A stretch of 64,000 nucleotides of DNA from Paulinella micropora (taxonomy: Eukaryota; Cercozoa; Imbricatea; Euglyphida; Paulinellidae): positions 1 through 64,000 of the forward strand of contig WBZZ01004533.1 of NCBI GenBank assembly GCA_019918135.1, in the 5' to 3' direction. The notes beneath the pieces are model-generated. The model did not search any database. It had not been told where the DNA came from and saw only the letters and a list, made by a program, of their open reading frames with translations. Every line of letters starts with the position of its first letter. Within the stretch, counting starts at the first letter, position 1. Below, piece after piece: positions 27,137 through 37,609 of this stretch. Made by a program: the position numbers and the translations under genes.

Positions 27137-30100
27137 ATGGCTAACCAGGGGCATCGGGCTATCGAGGGGTCCGGCCCTCGGGCGCACCCTGGCCAGGCCG
27201 GGCCCTCCCCGTCGTTGACGGGGAACTTGCTCAGTTTCCTCGGTGGCTCCGACCGCCTCGCTGCTGGCTGCCTTTCCCCTACCTGGCCAGCCAGGGAGCG
27301 AGAGGATGCCGTACGGCAGACTTTGCTCCCCGCGTGCCTACAACGCTACAACTGGCTACACGGTTCGCAGGAGCATGACCCCCCGGCCACGACCGCCTAC
27401 AGCAAGTGCTGTCAGAGCTCGGCCAGTACGTGGATCAGGTCTACACTGGCTCGCGCCCGCGGACGGACAACGAGGGCGCGTGGAAGCTCACCGCGAGTGG
27501 CTTGAAAAAGCAGAAGTCGCTGTTTTTCCATAATCTGCTAGCGCCCGGGCAAGACAAGCTGTGGGCGGGAGAAACCACTGCTGACGCGGCCGTGCGCTAT
27601 TGGAGGGCGGTGGCCGACGCCGTCGAGCAGTTTGCGCCTGGGCCTAGGGCCGCCAGCCTCGCCGAGGAAGAGCCGTTCGACCCCTGGTTTGCACAAGACG
27701 AGCGGCCCGAACCGGCGGGGTCCACCGACCTCACGGTGACACTCGCCCCGCTGGGCCCGGGCGCGGCCAGAGATGTCATCACACTGACGCCGCGGAGCAC
27801 GCGGCACTTTCCGTTCCGACCTGAGGCGGGGATGCAACGCAAGATTACTTCCTTGTACCTGCACGGCTTCCCCTTAGCCTTCCTCGGAGCAGGGGGAGGC
27901 GGATTCCCTTCCGGCTCGCGGCTCAGGACGAGCTGCGGAGGCTGCGCCTGTCGCAGATGGACTGCCCCCCGAGGAGCACGAACTGCGCTTCGAACGCTGC
28001 GCCGCGCTGGAGGAGCTCGTGTTTACGCGGAAAGCGCCGGCGGCGACCGCTACACTCGCCTTCAACTGGTGCCGCAACCTCCGCGTCATCGATACCTCCA
28101 CTGGCGGCAGCGGCCGCAGCCCGTCTCGATTACGCTGCTAGGGGACTACAGATCGCTCCTGCTCAGGCCCGGCCCCGGAGACCTGCGGTTGATGACGCTG
28201 CATCCCTGCGACCTACTGGGACTGGCCTTGCGCGGACCGCCAGTGGGGGTACAGCCCAGCTAGAACTTCGGTGCGGGCACGCCTTCGCCTCCTTGGTCTG
28301 GTACGGTCTGCGAGAAGCAACCAGTGATGTCAGCACTACTGTTAAGGACAGTGAGGTCCTGGATCTGCTGTCGTGGCCGGACCTCCGGTGGGCGCGGGGC
28401 TCTTTCTCGCTAACAGCAGACCTTCCTAAAAAGGACGGGAGGTTTGAAGATGCTAGCACCTATGATAATAGGTCTCCCCCGCGGTACGAGGTCGAACTGC
28501 CCACATTGGAGACGTGTGCAGGGGACCTAAAACTGAAGCTCGTAGGCTGCCAGTACCTGCGGAAACTCGAACTACCCAAGCTGTGGCAGGTGGGCAGGGA
28601 CCTAACCCTAACACTCGAATACTGCTTCGACCTCCAGACCTTCGTGCTGCCCGTACTGGCTTCCGTCGGTGGACGTCTCGCGCTAACACTGAATACAGCA
28701 CGCGGATGGGACGCATCATCGGGGGCGCCCTGCACCGAGGTAGTGTTGCCAGCCCTCACAAAATGTGGATCCGCCTCCCTTGTCATCCTGTCAGCCGAGG
28801 AATTAACCTGCCTGGGGCTGCCAGCGCTCTGCCGGGCGGACAGCGTTGAAGTAACCTTAGAGAAGTGCGCTGGCTTAAGCGTGGTGTCTCTGCCAGCGCT
28901 CAGCCGGGCCAACAGCGTCCAAGTAACTGTAGCGCAATGCCGAGGCTTACAGCAGGTGTCACTGCCAAATCTAGCGCTGCCGGCGGTGCAAGGGCGGGAC
29001 GACGCTTACCCCGAAATCACAGTCACAGCCTCAGACTGCGGCAGTCTCGAGAGGTTGGAAGCCCCCGAGCTGAAGACTGCCAGGTTGATCAGGCTCGAGA
29101 TACACGGCGGTGCTCTGCCGTCGGTGGACCTGTCCGGCCTGCGCGAGTGTAAAGAGAAACTAACCCTGACTTGCGTGGGCCCAGAGCACGGGGCGCGCGG
29201 CGGGTCGTCTCTGGCCCCCAAGCTGGCACTCGATAACTTGTCAGAGGTGGGGGGCCTGGCGGAGTTCAAGTTTGAAGCAAGCCACTGCTTCCAAGAGCTC
29301 CGGTGGCCCCAACTAGCTAAGGCGACCAAGCTCGACGTGAGCTGCATGCGATGTAGCCAGCTGCTCGAGCCAGTCTGCCGGCACTACTGGAAGGCCAGAC
29401 GAGTCTCGCGCTGGACTTCCTGCGGTGTCCACTGCTAGCCGGGCTGCAGGTGCCGCTCTGGAAGACGGCCGCGCGCGATACGTACATCAGGCTGCTTGAC
29501 TGTGGCTCTGTCACCGGACTGTGCTTCCCCAGCCTGGTAGGCCAGCAGTCCCCGCCGACCGGAGTCGACGCCAAAGATCCGAAGTTCATGCTCACTCTCG
29601 CAGGCTGTCAGCGGGTGCGGAAGCTAGCTTTGCCCCGGCTGGAATCTCTGTGCACCCCCCTGAACGTGGAAATCTACGACTGCCCAGGCTTCGAGGAATG
29701 CCTGCTGCCCCGTCTGGTTGCCTGCCCGTCGGCCAGATTCTACTTGGCACGGTGCCCAAGCGTACAAAGCTTTCCCGTGCTCCCGCTGTCTAGTCTCGAC
29801 GGAAAAGCAACAGTGCAGCTCAAGTTCAAGGACTGCGCCACGTTCAGCAACCTCGCCCTGCCTGAGAAGCTAACCGCAGGCACGTTCAAACTCACGCTGA
29901 CGAAGTGTCCTGAGCTCCAGGAAGTGAAGCTGCCACCCGATCTGGCCTGCGACGTCCTAGAGATTACGGTTGCAGATTGTCAGAGTTTCCGACGTCTTAG
30001 CCCCTTGGTCACTCGGCCAGCGTGGGCCGTCGGACGGAAGCAGGAAGCGGTCGCCCGGCTAACGTTCAGAGACTGCGCGTCATTACGGCACCTGTCACCG

Positions 30101-30571
30101 GTACCACCGGACGGAGAGATCGGCAAGCTCGCGCTAGAGCTCGTGAGATGCCATAGCCTGCAGGAACTAGCCCTGCCCCCCCAGGTGGTCTGCGCTGGCC
30201 TTAACGTCTCGGTTTCGAACTGTAACTCGTTCGGGCGCCTCGGCCTCCCTAACGCCTGGGAGCAGGACGCCGTCGTGACGCTAGCGTTCAAGGAATGTGC
30301 AGCGTTCAGCAGCCAGGTTCTACCCCAGGAGTTCAAGGTGAAAAGCCTCGTGCTCGTGATCGAGAAGTGCACAGGGCTGGGGGAGCTGACTCTACCCCCT
30401 TGGCCTGCTTGCGACAAGCTCGAGCTCTGGGTACTGGACTGTGCTTCTCTCAGGAGCATAACTCTCCCCGCTCGAGAACCGGGACGGCGGCTGGGGTGCC
30501 CCCTACTGCAACGAGTGGAGAACGAGCCGCGTGATTATCAGTCGCGGACAGTGGACGAGTGCCCAGCCTGA
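27137..30571 (+). CDS. F-box/LRR-like locus, frame broken several times
   Basis: ATG 27137 opens a frame with SLTGNLLSFLGGSDRLAAGC, which reads like an F-box. The long downstream part has regular repeats of about 23-25 residues of the form LxLxxCxxLxxLxLPxL. Examples are LKLVGCQYLRKLELPKL, VTLEKCAGLSVVSLPALS, LTLAGCQRVRKLALPRLE and LTKCPELQEVKLPPDL. They are a different flavour from the tandem pair (Pro-containing LPxL ends) and fit a beta-solenoid. The region from about 28260 to 30571 carries more than thirty such units. The frame changes about three or four times, so it may be one long gene or two adjacent ones. It is treated as broken. An AATAAA signal follows its end. By analogy it is another ubiquitin-ligase adaptor-like protein. 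Confidence 0.6.
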
Positions 30572-30738
30572 GGGGGCGCCCTGGCTAGGCGGTACAGCAC
30601 AGATGGGCAGAGCTAGGCAGGCTGTCTCTTTCTGGCTGTCAAGGCTTCCCGGGCTCTCTGTCGCGAGTCTTCCTTGTACCGGGGCTCCGGGCCGGGGCGG
30701 CGAAAGGGAGCGCCAGCAAAGCGCGGAATTTAAAAAAA

Positions 30739-30744
30739 AATAAA
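30739..30744 (+). terminator. AATAAA polyadenylation-type signal
   Basis: AAAAAAATAAAATCTG lies about 170 bases past the LRR locus end. Confidence 0.5.
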
Positions 30745-30806
30745 ATCTGACATACTACGTTTGTTTCCTCCTTTTTTATCCTGACAACCGCACGGCCAAC
30801 GTGCCG

Positions 30807-31020
30807 TCAGTCTGTAGCGTCTAGAACTTCGTCTAGCGGCAAGACGTCTGATACGCAACAGCTGAGGTGAGGCTTGGCTTGTCGGAGCCGCTCCACGGTG
30901 GCTACCGGAATAGCGGCCTCCGGCTCCGGCGTGGCGTGGTACAGCAGGCCCGCCGTTTTCAGTGTGTGCGCGGCATGGAGCTGCACCAAGGTGTGGGAAG
31001 CCGGGGGTCGGGCCGGGGTT
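30807..31020 (-). pseudogene. Detached copy of the rpb2 3' end
   Basis: The minus strand encodes LHAAHTLKTAGLLYHATPEP, matching LKAAHTLDAAGLLYRATPEP at the C-terminus of rpb2 (33191-33300). The DNA match runs from about 30895 to 31020. It then extends into a different tail that ends at 30807. No other rpb2 sequence accompanies it. It sits just before the kinase-like gene, whose other side adjoins the real rpb2 end, which suggests a tandem duplication of the kinase/rpb2-end block with later loss. Confidence 0.75.
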
Positions 31021-31179
31021 GCTCTTTTAATTCTCTCCTCTCCTCTCAGTTGGCTTAGAAGGGGGGAGAATGGAAGGGGGACAAGGGGAGAGGGTGGGGC
31101 TTCGGAAAGAAATTCTATTTTCTTGCCCTGGTGGCAAGCTGGGGGGGGGCGCGTCTTTTTTTCTCTCACTTTTCTCCCT
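31021..31179. other. Short spacer before kinase-like gene
   Basis: Pyrimidine/purine-rich stretch (TCTCCTCTCCTCTC then GGGGGGAG) with no coding sense. It is probably the promoter of the kinase-like gene. Confidence 0.3.
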
Positions 31180-32662
31180 ATGTTGTGGGCGGGAGGGCTG
31201 GAGGCAGAGCGAGTTCCGACCCAGGCTACCAGATACTACGCGCTGGCCGTCGTGCAATGCGCCCTGGGGCACTGCAGTGGTCTGGAGTTCGGCCTCCTGG
31301 CAGGGGGGCAGTGCGTTTGGCTAGCCGCCGAGGATCCCGCACGGCTGGCGCTCGACCTGGGCGGACGGATTGGATACCTCCACGCCGTGGACGAGTCAGA
31401 CTTTACGGCAGCCACCGACGAGGGGCCGTGGCAGACCAGCCGCTCCGGGCAGGCGCCGGTTTCTATTGGGGGAGGAAGCCTGAGAATGCCGGACCTCTTC
31501 CTCGAGCTGCAACGCCTGGCGGGCGACGACGTACGCCTGCTGGCGTTCCGGCACGCAGAGCTCTCCAAGCCACCACCACCACCCGATTTCTGGCTGGACT
31601 TCGGCCAGCGGCACTTTTTGGAGACCGAGGGCCTGAAGCCGCTGGGCCACGGGGCCATCGGCACAGTCTACGACGTGGCCGGGCGGGGCAGGTCCTCAAG
31701 GAATCCCGCTGCGCGGTGGGCGACCTGGTGCCGGGGCAGGGAATTTTCTGGCACCAAACGCGGTTCGCGAGCTCGCCCTTTGCGCGGTCCGCGGGCGGCG
31801 TGGTCCCGTTGCTGCGGTACGGTTTCCGCAGGGCCGGCCAGACTGCGCCACTGCTGGCACAGTCGATCGCGGATGGTCCGTACAGCCGTTATCGGCAGGA
31901 ATGGGAGCACCGCAGCAGGTCGCTACTGGTCATGCAGACCCTGTGGCCCAAAGCCAAGGGCGAGCCCTTATCAGGAATGCTGCGCAGCCCCGCGGCGGCC
32001 GGCCTGCCACAGGTCCTGGTGCGGCTGGAATGCGTCCTGGCGGAGATGCACGCGGCGGGGTACGCGCACAACGACCTGCACGCCGGCAACATCCTGGTGC
32101 AGGGCCCCCACCAGGTCACAGTGATCGACTACGACCTGGTCAGGCCCGCGAATGCCGACAGCACCTGGGGGGACTACATGTCGCTGGCGTGCCTGACGTT
32201 TGACGCCAACCACATGTCTATCTTGGAAAAGTTTTTTCCAGAGGGCGGCGTGCGCACCAAGTTGGCCTCGGCCGGGCTCGAGCAGCTGCCCAGGCTGCGC
32301 CACTACGCGCACGTTGGACGCTGGGAGCCCCTGGGCGCGCTGGACCTGTTGTTGTTCCAGCGGCAGCACCTGCAGCTGTTGGGCTTGGACCCGGATGCCG
32401 TGAGCTACGAGGTGGAGTACCACCTGCCGCCCCACGTGACCATGGCCTTGCTGGCCAGCACGACCAACCCGCGGGTCTTCCGCGTGGTGCTGGAGCGGGC
32501 CGCGCCTGCTCCGGTCGTGGCGGCCGCCGCCAGCCAAGTTACGCTGCGTCTACCGCCCAACACATCTTACTCTAGGGCCACCACTCACGATGAAGTCCGG
32601 GGGGAGCCACCCAGCCCCTCGGCTACTGCTGCTGCCCAGCCAGCGGAGCAGCCCGCAAGCTA
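31180..32662 (+). CDS. Protein-kinase-like protein, frame broken about once
   Basis: The locus starts at ATG 31180 (MLWAGGLEAERV). After an N-terminal domain of about 145 residues comes PLGHGAIGTVYDVAG, a clear glycine-rich ATP loop (GxGxxGxVY). In the middle HNDLHAGNILV is the catalytic loop (HxDLHxxN) and VTVIDYDLV is the DFG-equivalent metal site. The DLH form is typical of Bud32/RIO- and ABC1-like atypical kinases and small-molecule kinases rather than classical Ser/Thr kinases (HRDLK). A C-terminal extension ends with a Ser/Pro/Ala-rich tail. The reading frame appears broken about once, so it is treated as a fossil or an error-bearing copy. The substrate is unknown. It converges on rpb2. 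Confidence 0.7.
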
Positions 32663-32937
32663 AGCCGGAAGTAACTGCCCTGGCGTGCTGGCCGGCACCG
32701 CGGCTGACCAGTCCGCTCCGTGGTGAACGCGGGTCGGAGCGGCAGCCAGACCCGCGTCCGGACGAGCGCCAGGCGGCCGCCACAGTCGTGACGACCACTC
32801 CTGAGACGGTGCGCAAGAGGACACGCCGCGAGATTGAGGCAGAAGCCTCCCGCCCCGCCCCCGTCGCCCGTTCGGCCAATACTTGGCAAGGAGGAGTTAA
32901 GCTAGTAGAGCTGCGCCTGCCGGGACGGCCCGCGTAA
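32590..32937 (+). CDS. Small basic frame overlapping kinase 3' end, weak
   Basis: The 115-codon frame opens with an ATG inside the kinase C-terminal region. It has Pro/Arg-rich composition with a basic segment (ETVRKRTRREIEAEA). The non-overlapping part (32663-32937) is somewhat more protein-like than the G-rich spacers, but no family is recognised and it may be chance. Confidence 0.25.
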   Translation: MKSGGSHPAPRLLLLPSQRSSPQAKPEVTALACWPAPRLTSPLRGERGSERQPDPRPDERQAAATVVTTTPETVRKRTRREIEAEASRPAPVARSANTWQGGVKLVELRLPGRPA

Positions 32938-33190
32938 GCCCTGGCTGTGTACAAACAGTGCGCTGCTCTCTGGTTCGCCAGGTCGCTAAAAAGCTTAGGT
33001 GTATTAGAGACTGCTGTGTACCCAAACCCCGGCCCGCGCCAAACAACGAGTCCAAACTTTAAAAATGTGCCTTGTACTAAAAAGAACAGAAAAGGTTGGT
33101 CTAACCTGGTGGACGCTTGGGAGGGGGGCGCTCCCCCGTGGGAGAGCGACCAAGAAGCGGGAGGAGGGAGGGCAGCTCTGCTGCCTCTGC
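32938..33190. other. Convergent spacer
   Basis: Relatively AT-rich gap between the kinase-like region and the end of rpb2. It contains GCTAAAAAGC and CTTTAAAAATG but no standard AATAAA and no gene. Confidence 0.3.
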
Positions 33191-36100
33191 CTAGCCGACC
33201 GCCTCCCGTGGCGGGCCGGCCGCGGGCTCCGGCGTGGCGCGGTACAGCAGGCCCGCCGCGTCCAGCGTGTGCGCGGCCTTGAGCAGCACAAAGGTGTGCG
33301 AGACCGGGGTCAGGCCGGGGTGCTGCCCCGGCGGCACGGCCGCGCACGAACGCGTCAGGCACACCGCCTGGCCGGACTGGTCCCGGAAGCCGAAGCGCCG
33401 GCAGCGGTTGCAGACGACGTCGAGGCGGCCGTCCGAGGTGCGCAGCACTTGCTTGAGCACCGAGCGCGACGCGCCCCCCTGGACCAGGGCATCCACCAAC
33501 ATGTTGTCGCACTTGCTCGCCCCGTTCGTGCGCGTCGACTTGGTGCCCTGGTGCGTCAGGGGGTCCGTGGGCCCGCGGTGCCTGGACTTGAAGTGGCCCT
33601 CGCTGGTCTTGTCCTGCTTGTTGTAGTACTGCAGGCCGACCATGGTCGGGTTGTCGGCGCCGTCCTGTTCCATGCACGCCGGGTTGTACAGGCGCTGGCC
33701 GGAGAGCAGGTGCAGCTCGCGCAGGTAGGCCTGCCAGGGCCGCAGCTGCTCGGCCCGCGGCGGCCGGCCCGGGCCCGGCGCCAGCGAGTCCAGGTAGTCC
33801 TGCCGAGTGCGGCCCAGCGGGCCCGGCCACCCGCCCGTGGGCCCGGGGTCGGCGAGCGGCACCAGCGCGCGGAACCAGCCCGCCTCGGCCGGGTGCCAGC
33901 CGTGGCGTCCGAGCGGGGTGAGGGCCAGCGCGCGCTCGGCCGGCCCGGGCGGCCGGGGGGCGGGCTCGCCCAGCGTGTGCGCGAGCCAGGCCTCCTCGCT
34001 CCGCACCCACGCCGCCAGGGCCAGCGGTGACTGGCAGCGGCCGTCCGGGGAGTGGAAGTGGGCGAGCTGGGGGCCGGCCGGGCACACCCGGCGCGCGTCC
34101 GCGGGGCACGCCAGGTCGGACGCCCCCGTGGCCAGGCGCAGGACCTTGCACAGGGCCGCGAGGGCCGGCCCGGTCGTAGCGCCCGCCAGGCGCAGCCAGT
34201 GCTGGACGCAGCGCCGGAACAGCTGGGGCGGGTCGGAGCGCACCGAGGCCTCCAGCACCCACCAGAACTCGGCCCGCCACAGCGCCTGCCGGGGCCGGCC
34301 CTCGAGGGCCGTGTGGCGCAGCGTCTCCTGCGCCCAGGGCCAGACGTCGGCGACGGAGCCGCCGGTGACCGGGTGCCGGAGCTCGCGGCCGTGCCGCAGC
34401 ACGAGCAGCGAGTGCAGCCCCGTCACGGCGTCGCTCACGGTCTTGCGGAACAGCTGCGCCGGGTTGACGAGCAGCTCGGGCCTCTCCCCGGTCGGCAGGT
34501 ACGGCATGTCGTAGTCGGGCAGCACGGCGCACACGGTGCTCTTCTGGCCCGACGCATTCGAGATCTTGTCCCCGTACTGCAGGGGCGCCGCCCGCACCGT
34601 GGCGACCCGCACCACGGCCGCGCGCCCGGCGCCCGTGCCGCCACCCCCGCCGCTGCCGCCGCTGCCGCCGCTGCTGCCGCCGCCGCTGCTGCCGCCGCTG
34701 CTGCCGCGCAGCCCCGCCAAGTCGGCCGGGCCCGGGTCGAGCCAGCAGCGGCCCCCGGCGTCCAGGGGGCACACGCTCGTCTCCGCCACCCGGCCGTCCA
34801 GGGCCGCGGTCGTCTGCTGCAGCACGCCCTCCTGGTTCGGCGCGGCCGCGCCTACGGCGCCCCAGCGCAGGGCGTCGAGCACGGGGCCCCCGCGGTCACA
34901 GGACAGCGAGCGCAGGAGCGGGTCGCCGCGGACGACGGCCGAGCCCGGGGCCGGCAGCCCCGGCCGCCCGTCGGCCAGCGAGAGCAGGTAGCCCTGCGGG
35001 CCCTGGTGGAACTGCGGGCGGCCCGCGCGCGCCGCGTGGCCGAACCGGCGCAGCAGGCGCTCCTGCTCCAGCCGGCGCGCTGTGAGCGCAAAGGCCGCGT
35101 CCCACGACGCGTCCGCCGCCGGCTCGGCGGCGGCCCGCCGGCGGCCGCGCGGTTCGCTGGCGCTGAGCCAGTCGGCCAGCCGGGCCAGGTCGTCCGCGGC
35201 CTCCAGGAACATCTTTTGCTGGTAGCCCCGGTGCTCGACGTGCGTGAGCAGGCCCTCGTCCAGCGCCCCCCGCAGCCACACGGTGCCGTCGTCCTGGTTG
35301 TGGCTGAAGCCGCGGTACGCCAGCAGCACGTTGAGCCCGCTGGGCTGCAGCCCGACCGTGAGGGCCGAGGGGGGCGACTCCAACAGCGGACGCTCGCTCT
35401 GCACCAGGTGCTTGGCGGTGCTGCCGCCCACGAAGCGGCCCGGCAGCCACTGCGCGATGGCCTGGTTGTGCAGGCTGGCCGCGTACACGAGCCGGGTCCC
35501 CGTCACGTGCTCGTGGTACAGCGTCAGCGCGCCCGAGAAGCCCAGGTGCCGGATCGGCAGCAGCTCCACGTAGTCGGGCCGCGCCGCCCCCGCGCCCGCC
35601 AGCGCGAGCCGGTGGAGCTTGGCCAGGCTCTCGCAGCCCCACGCCACGGCCGCCTCCTGCGTCGTGAGCCAGAAGAGCCCCCCCGCCCGCAGCAGGGCGT
35701 GCCACGCCCCCCGCGCCTCGGGCCACGCGCCGCCGGCGCTGTTGGTCAGCCCGTGCCGGTCCCACAGCCCCGCGGCCGCGCCCGCCCGGCCCGCGAGCGT
35801 GCGCAGCCGGCCGCGGGCCCAGCCCGCGCGCACCGGGCGCGGCAGGGGCACCCGCCCCCCGGCCAGCACGGGCAGGACGGGCGCCGCCAGCCGCCCGGCG
35901 TGGACGTAGACGCACAGCCGCCCCTCGGCCTCGTCCAGCACGGTGCCCAGGAAGCGCAGCGGGGCGGCCGGGCCCGTGTCCGTGGCGTGCAGGCCCCGCT
36001 TGAGGAGGCGGAGGCGTGCCTGCAGCCGGCGGGCGGCGTCTAGGCCCGGCAGGAAGCCCAGCACGCGCCCGAAGCACTCGAGCGCCGGGCCACCGCCGCC

Positions 36101-36263
36101 GCCCGTGGCGCCGCCCGCGGTGCCGGTGCCGGCGGCGGGCTCGCACGCCCGCAGCAACCAGTCCTCCAGCGCCCGCCGCCAGTCCGGGGGCACCTCGGGC
36201 GTCACGAGCGTGCACTGCGCCGCGCGCTTGTCGTAGCCCGAGCGCTCCGACTTGCTGGTGGTG
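33191..36263 (-). CDS. rpb2: RNA polymerase second subunit Rpb2, downstream part
   Basis: One long open minus-strand frame of about 1020 codons runs from the left edge of the inserted element to the stop at 33191. QYGDKISNASGQKSTVCAVL followed by DYDMPY (about 34500-34580) is the hybrid-binding GDKxxxRHGQKGxxxxxxxxxDMPF block of Rpb2. ADNPTMVGLQYYNKQDKTSE and FKSRHRGPTDPLTHQGTKS match the conserved KARGP region. CNRCRRFGF followed by a later Cys pair (about 33350-33413) is the C-terminal clamp zinc site. A Gly/Ser linker (34640-34720) is an insertion. The sequence is very divergent from cellular Rpb2. The rest of the gene lies on the far side of the Polinton-like element at 57231-59656. Confidence 0.9.
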
Positions 36264-36269
36264 GTCGGG
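36264..36269. repeat. Target-site duplication, left copy (GTCGGG)
   Basis: The 6-bp GTCGGG directly abuts the left terminal repeat and recurs directly after the right one. Six bases is the usual duplication length for Polinton/Maverick-type rve integrases. Confidence 0.9.
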
Positions 36270-36503
36270 AAAAAACAGGGAGGGAAGGGGGGGTGTTTCT
36301 ATGGCCCCACCCCCCCTTTCCATTTTGAATTTCCCTATCGCAGGCCATTTTTGCCATATTCGTTCATATAAGGGCGATAACAACATTATCCCCCCGTTTT
36401 TACATACTGCCAAAAAAAGTTGTGTGGTCAAGTTGCCCGAGGCAAATCGGCTCCCCGAAGGAAAATTGCCCATTGAAGTTCGGCTGACAATACCCATTTA
36501 CCT
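36270..36503. repeat. PLV terminal inverted repeat, left (234 bp)
   Basis: Begins AAAAAACAGGGAGGG and ends CCCATTTACCT. It is the reverse complement of 56991-57224 with no mismatch found by eye, including matching runs of seven G and seven C. The outer third is G/C-tract-rich and the inner part is mixed. Confidence 0.95.
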
Positions 36504-36614
36504 CAAAAGCCCACCACAGACGGCAATTTACTCATAAATCAAAAATTACCTTTTTCTTTTTGTGCCGTTTGGTTTCAATTATGTTCTAAACAAATACATC
36601 ATTATTTATAAAAA
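36504..36614. other. PLV left sub-terminal region
   Basis: AT-rich leader between the left terminal repeat and the first gene. It contains CATCATTATTTATAAAAAATG at the start codon. No gene. Confidence 0.4.
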
Positions 36615-37271
36615 ATGAAGTGTGAATTATGCGACAAGAATGGATACCGACGGATTTCATTACGAGGGCATATGTCCATCATATGTAATGATTGCTTACA
36701 GCTATGTAGAAATTGTAAAGTTGTAAGAACTCCTGAGAATTCTTATGCTAATAGAAACTACTGTAAGGAATGCTGTAAGAAATACCAGAGCGAATATGCG
36801 AAAACAAACAAACAGATATTAACTCCTGAACAAAAAGCATACAAAAAAGAATATGACAGAAAAAGGCAAGAAGAAAAGGTTAAATGTCCGCAATGTGATA
36901 AAGAACTAAGTAAATTGTATTTGAACACACACATCAAAGAAATACACGAAAACCCAATCAAGCAATGTAAAAGTAAATTCAAAAAATACATAAAATGGGT
37001 AAATGAAGCTAATCCAGATTTGAAACAAGAGCAGAAGGAAGCATTAAAACATTTGATATCTGTGTGGAATAAAAATAGCAAAACTGTTCAAGATTTATTT
37101 GATATGAAAGAGCATCATTCGTATATAAATGGCGCATCGTTAAATGAAGAATTGTGGAAAGACTACATAGAAAATATACTACATTACCGTGTAAGTTTGA
37201 TGAAATATTTACACAAACATAATAAACCATATAGCACCAAATTAAAAGAAATTAATTATTTACATTTATAA
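36615..37271 (+). CDS. PLV Cys-rich zinc-ribbon protein
   Basis: The 218-residue protein has two Cys clusters in the first 60 residues (CELC, CNDC, CRNC, CKECC), a Lys/Glu-rich helix, then CPQC with HIKEIH, which reads as a C2H2-type finger. The C-terminal half is helical and Lys-rich with no motif. It probably binds nucleic acid, perhaps as an early regulator or nuclease accessory (inference). It is the first gene inside the left terminal repeat and reads inward with the next two genes. Confidence 0.6.
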   Translation: MKCELCDKNGYRRISLRGHMSIICNDCLQLCRNCKVVRTPENSYANRNYCKECCKKYQSEYAKTNKQILTPEQKAYKKEYDRKRQEEKVKCPQCDKELSKLYLNTHIKEIHENPIKQCKSKFKKYIKWVNEANPDLKQEQKEALKHLISVWNKNSKTVQDLFDMKEHHSYINGASLNEELWKDYIENILHYRVSLMKYLHKHNKPYSTKLKEINYLHL

Positions 37272-37283
37272 AAATAATATTAC

Positions 37284-37292
37284 ATATATATA
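37284..37292 (+). promoter_or_regulatory. PLV ATATA start-proximal box
   Basis: ATATATATA lies within 10 bases of the ATG at 37295. It belongs to the box shared by many PLV genes. Confidence 0.5.
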
Positions 37293-37294
37293 AG

Positions 37295-37498
37295 ATGCCA
37301 CGACCAAAGATATATGAAGGAGACGAAAGGAGAAAAAGGAATAATGAGAAAGCTCTCGCATACTATTACCGCAATAAAGACCGCCTAAACGAAGAACGGC
37401 GAGCCAAAGCAAAGATGTTAGTTCAATACAAACAAAATATAGAAGAATACAAAAAGAAGATACAGGAGTTAGAAGAGCGACTTACTAAGTCAGATTAA
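37295..37498 (+). CDS. PLV small basic coiled-coil protein
   Basis: The 67-residue, Lys/Arg/Glu-rich protein starts MPRPKIYEGDERRKRNNEKA. Its C-terminal half (YKQNIEEYKKKIQELEERL) is heptad-like and would form a coiled coil. The charged N-terminus resembles a short bZIP-like DNA-binding arrangement, but the leucine spacing is too short to claim it. It lies between the zinc protein and the polymerase in the same direction. Confidence 0.5.
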   Translation: MPRPKIYEGDERRKRNNEKALAYYYRNKDRLNEERRAKAKMLVQYKQNIEEYKKKIQELEERLTKSD

Positions 37499-37600
37499 TA
37501 AACAATATTTTTTTTTGGTAAGCATTTTACATCTAAACATATCGTATATATATATGTAAAGCATTAAATAATTATTTTTCAAAAAATTTATCCTGCCTAT

Positions 37601-37607
37601 CTATATA
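37601..37607 (+). promoter_or_regulatory. PLV ATATA start-proximal box (polymerase)
   Basis: CTATATA ends three bases before the ATG at 37610, so any transcript leader would be very short unless the box acts further downstream. Confidence 0.5.
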
Positions 37608-37609
37608 CA

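Noticed and set aside
32550-34772. Minus-strand open frame of 740 codons overlapping the end of rpb2
   Set aside because: It is in a different frame from the Rpb2 motifs, is Arg/Gly/Ala-rich and runs through the convergent spacer.
34052-36043. Long plus-strand open frame (663 codons) opposite rpb2
   Set aside because: It is the antisense shadow of the Rpb2 frame, with Arg/Gln/Ala/Pro-biased composition and no motifs. High GC keeps antisense frames open.
36270-36500. Open frame inside each PLV terminal repeat (MGIVSRTSMGNFPSGS...)
   Set aside because: It is present in both repeats and reads outward into flanking DNA in a frame unrelated to rpb2. There is no sign of selection, and the repeat is explained by its terminal role.
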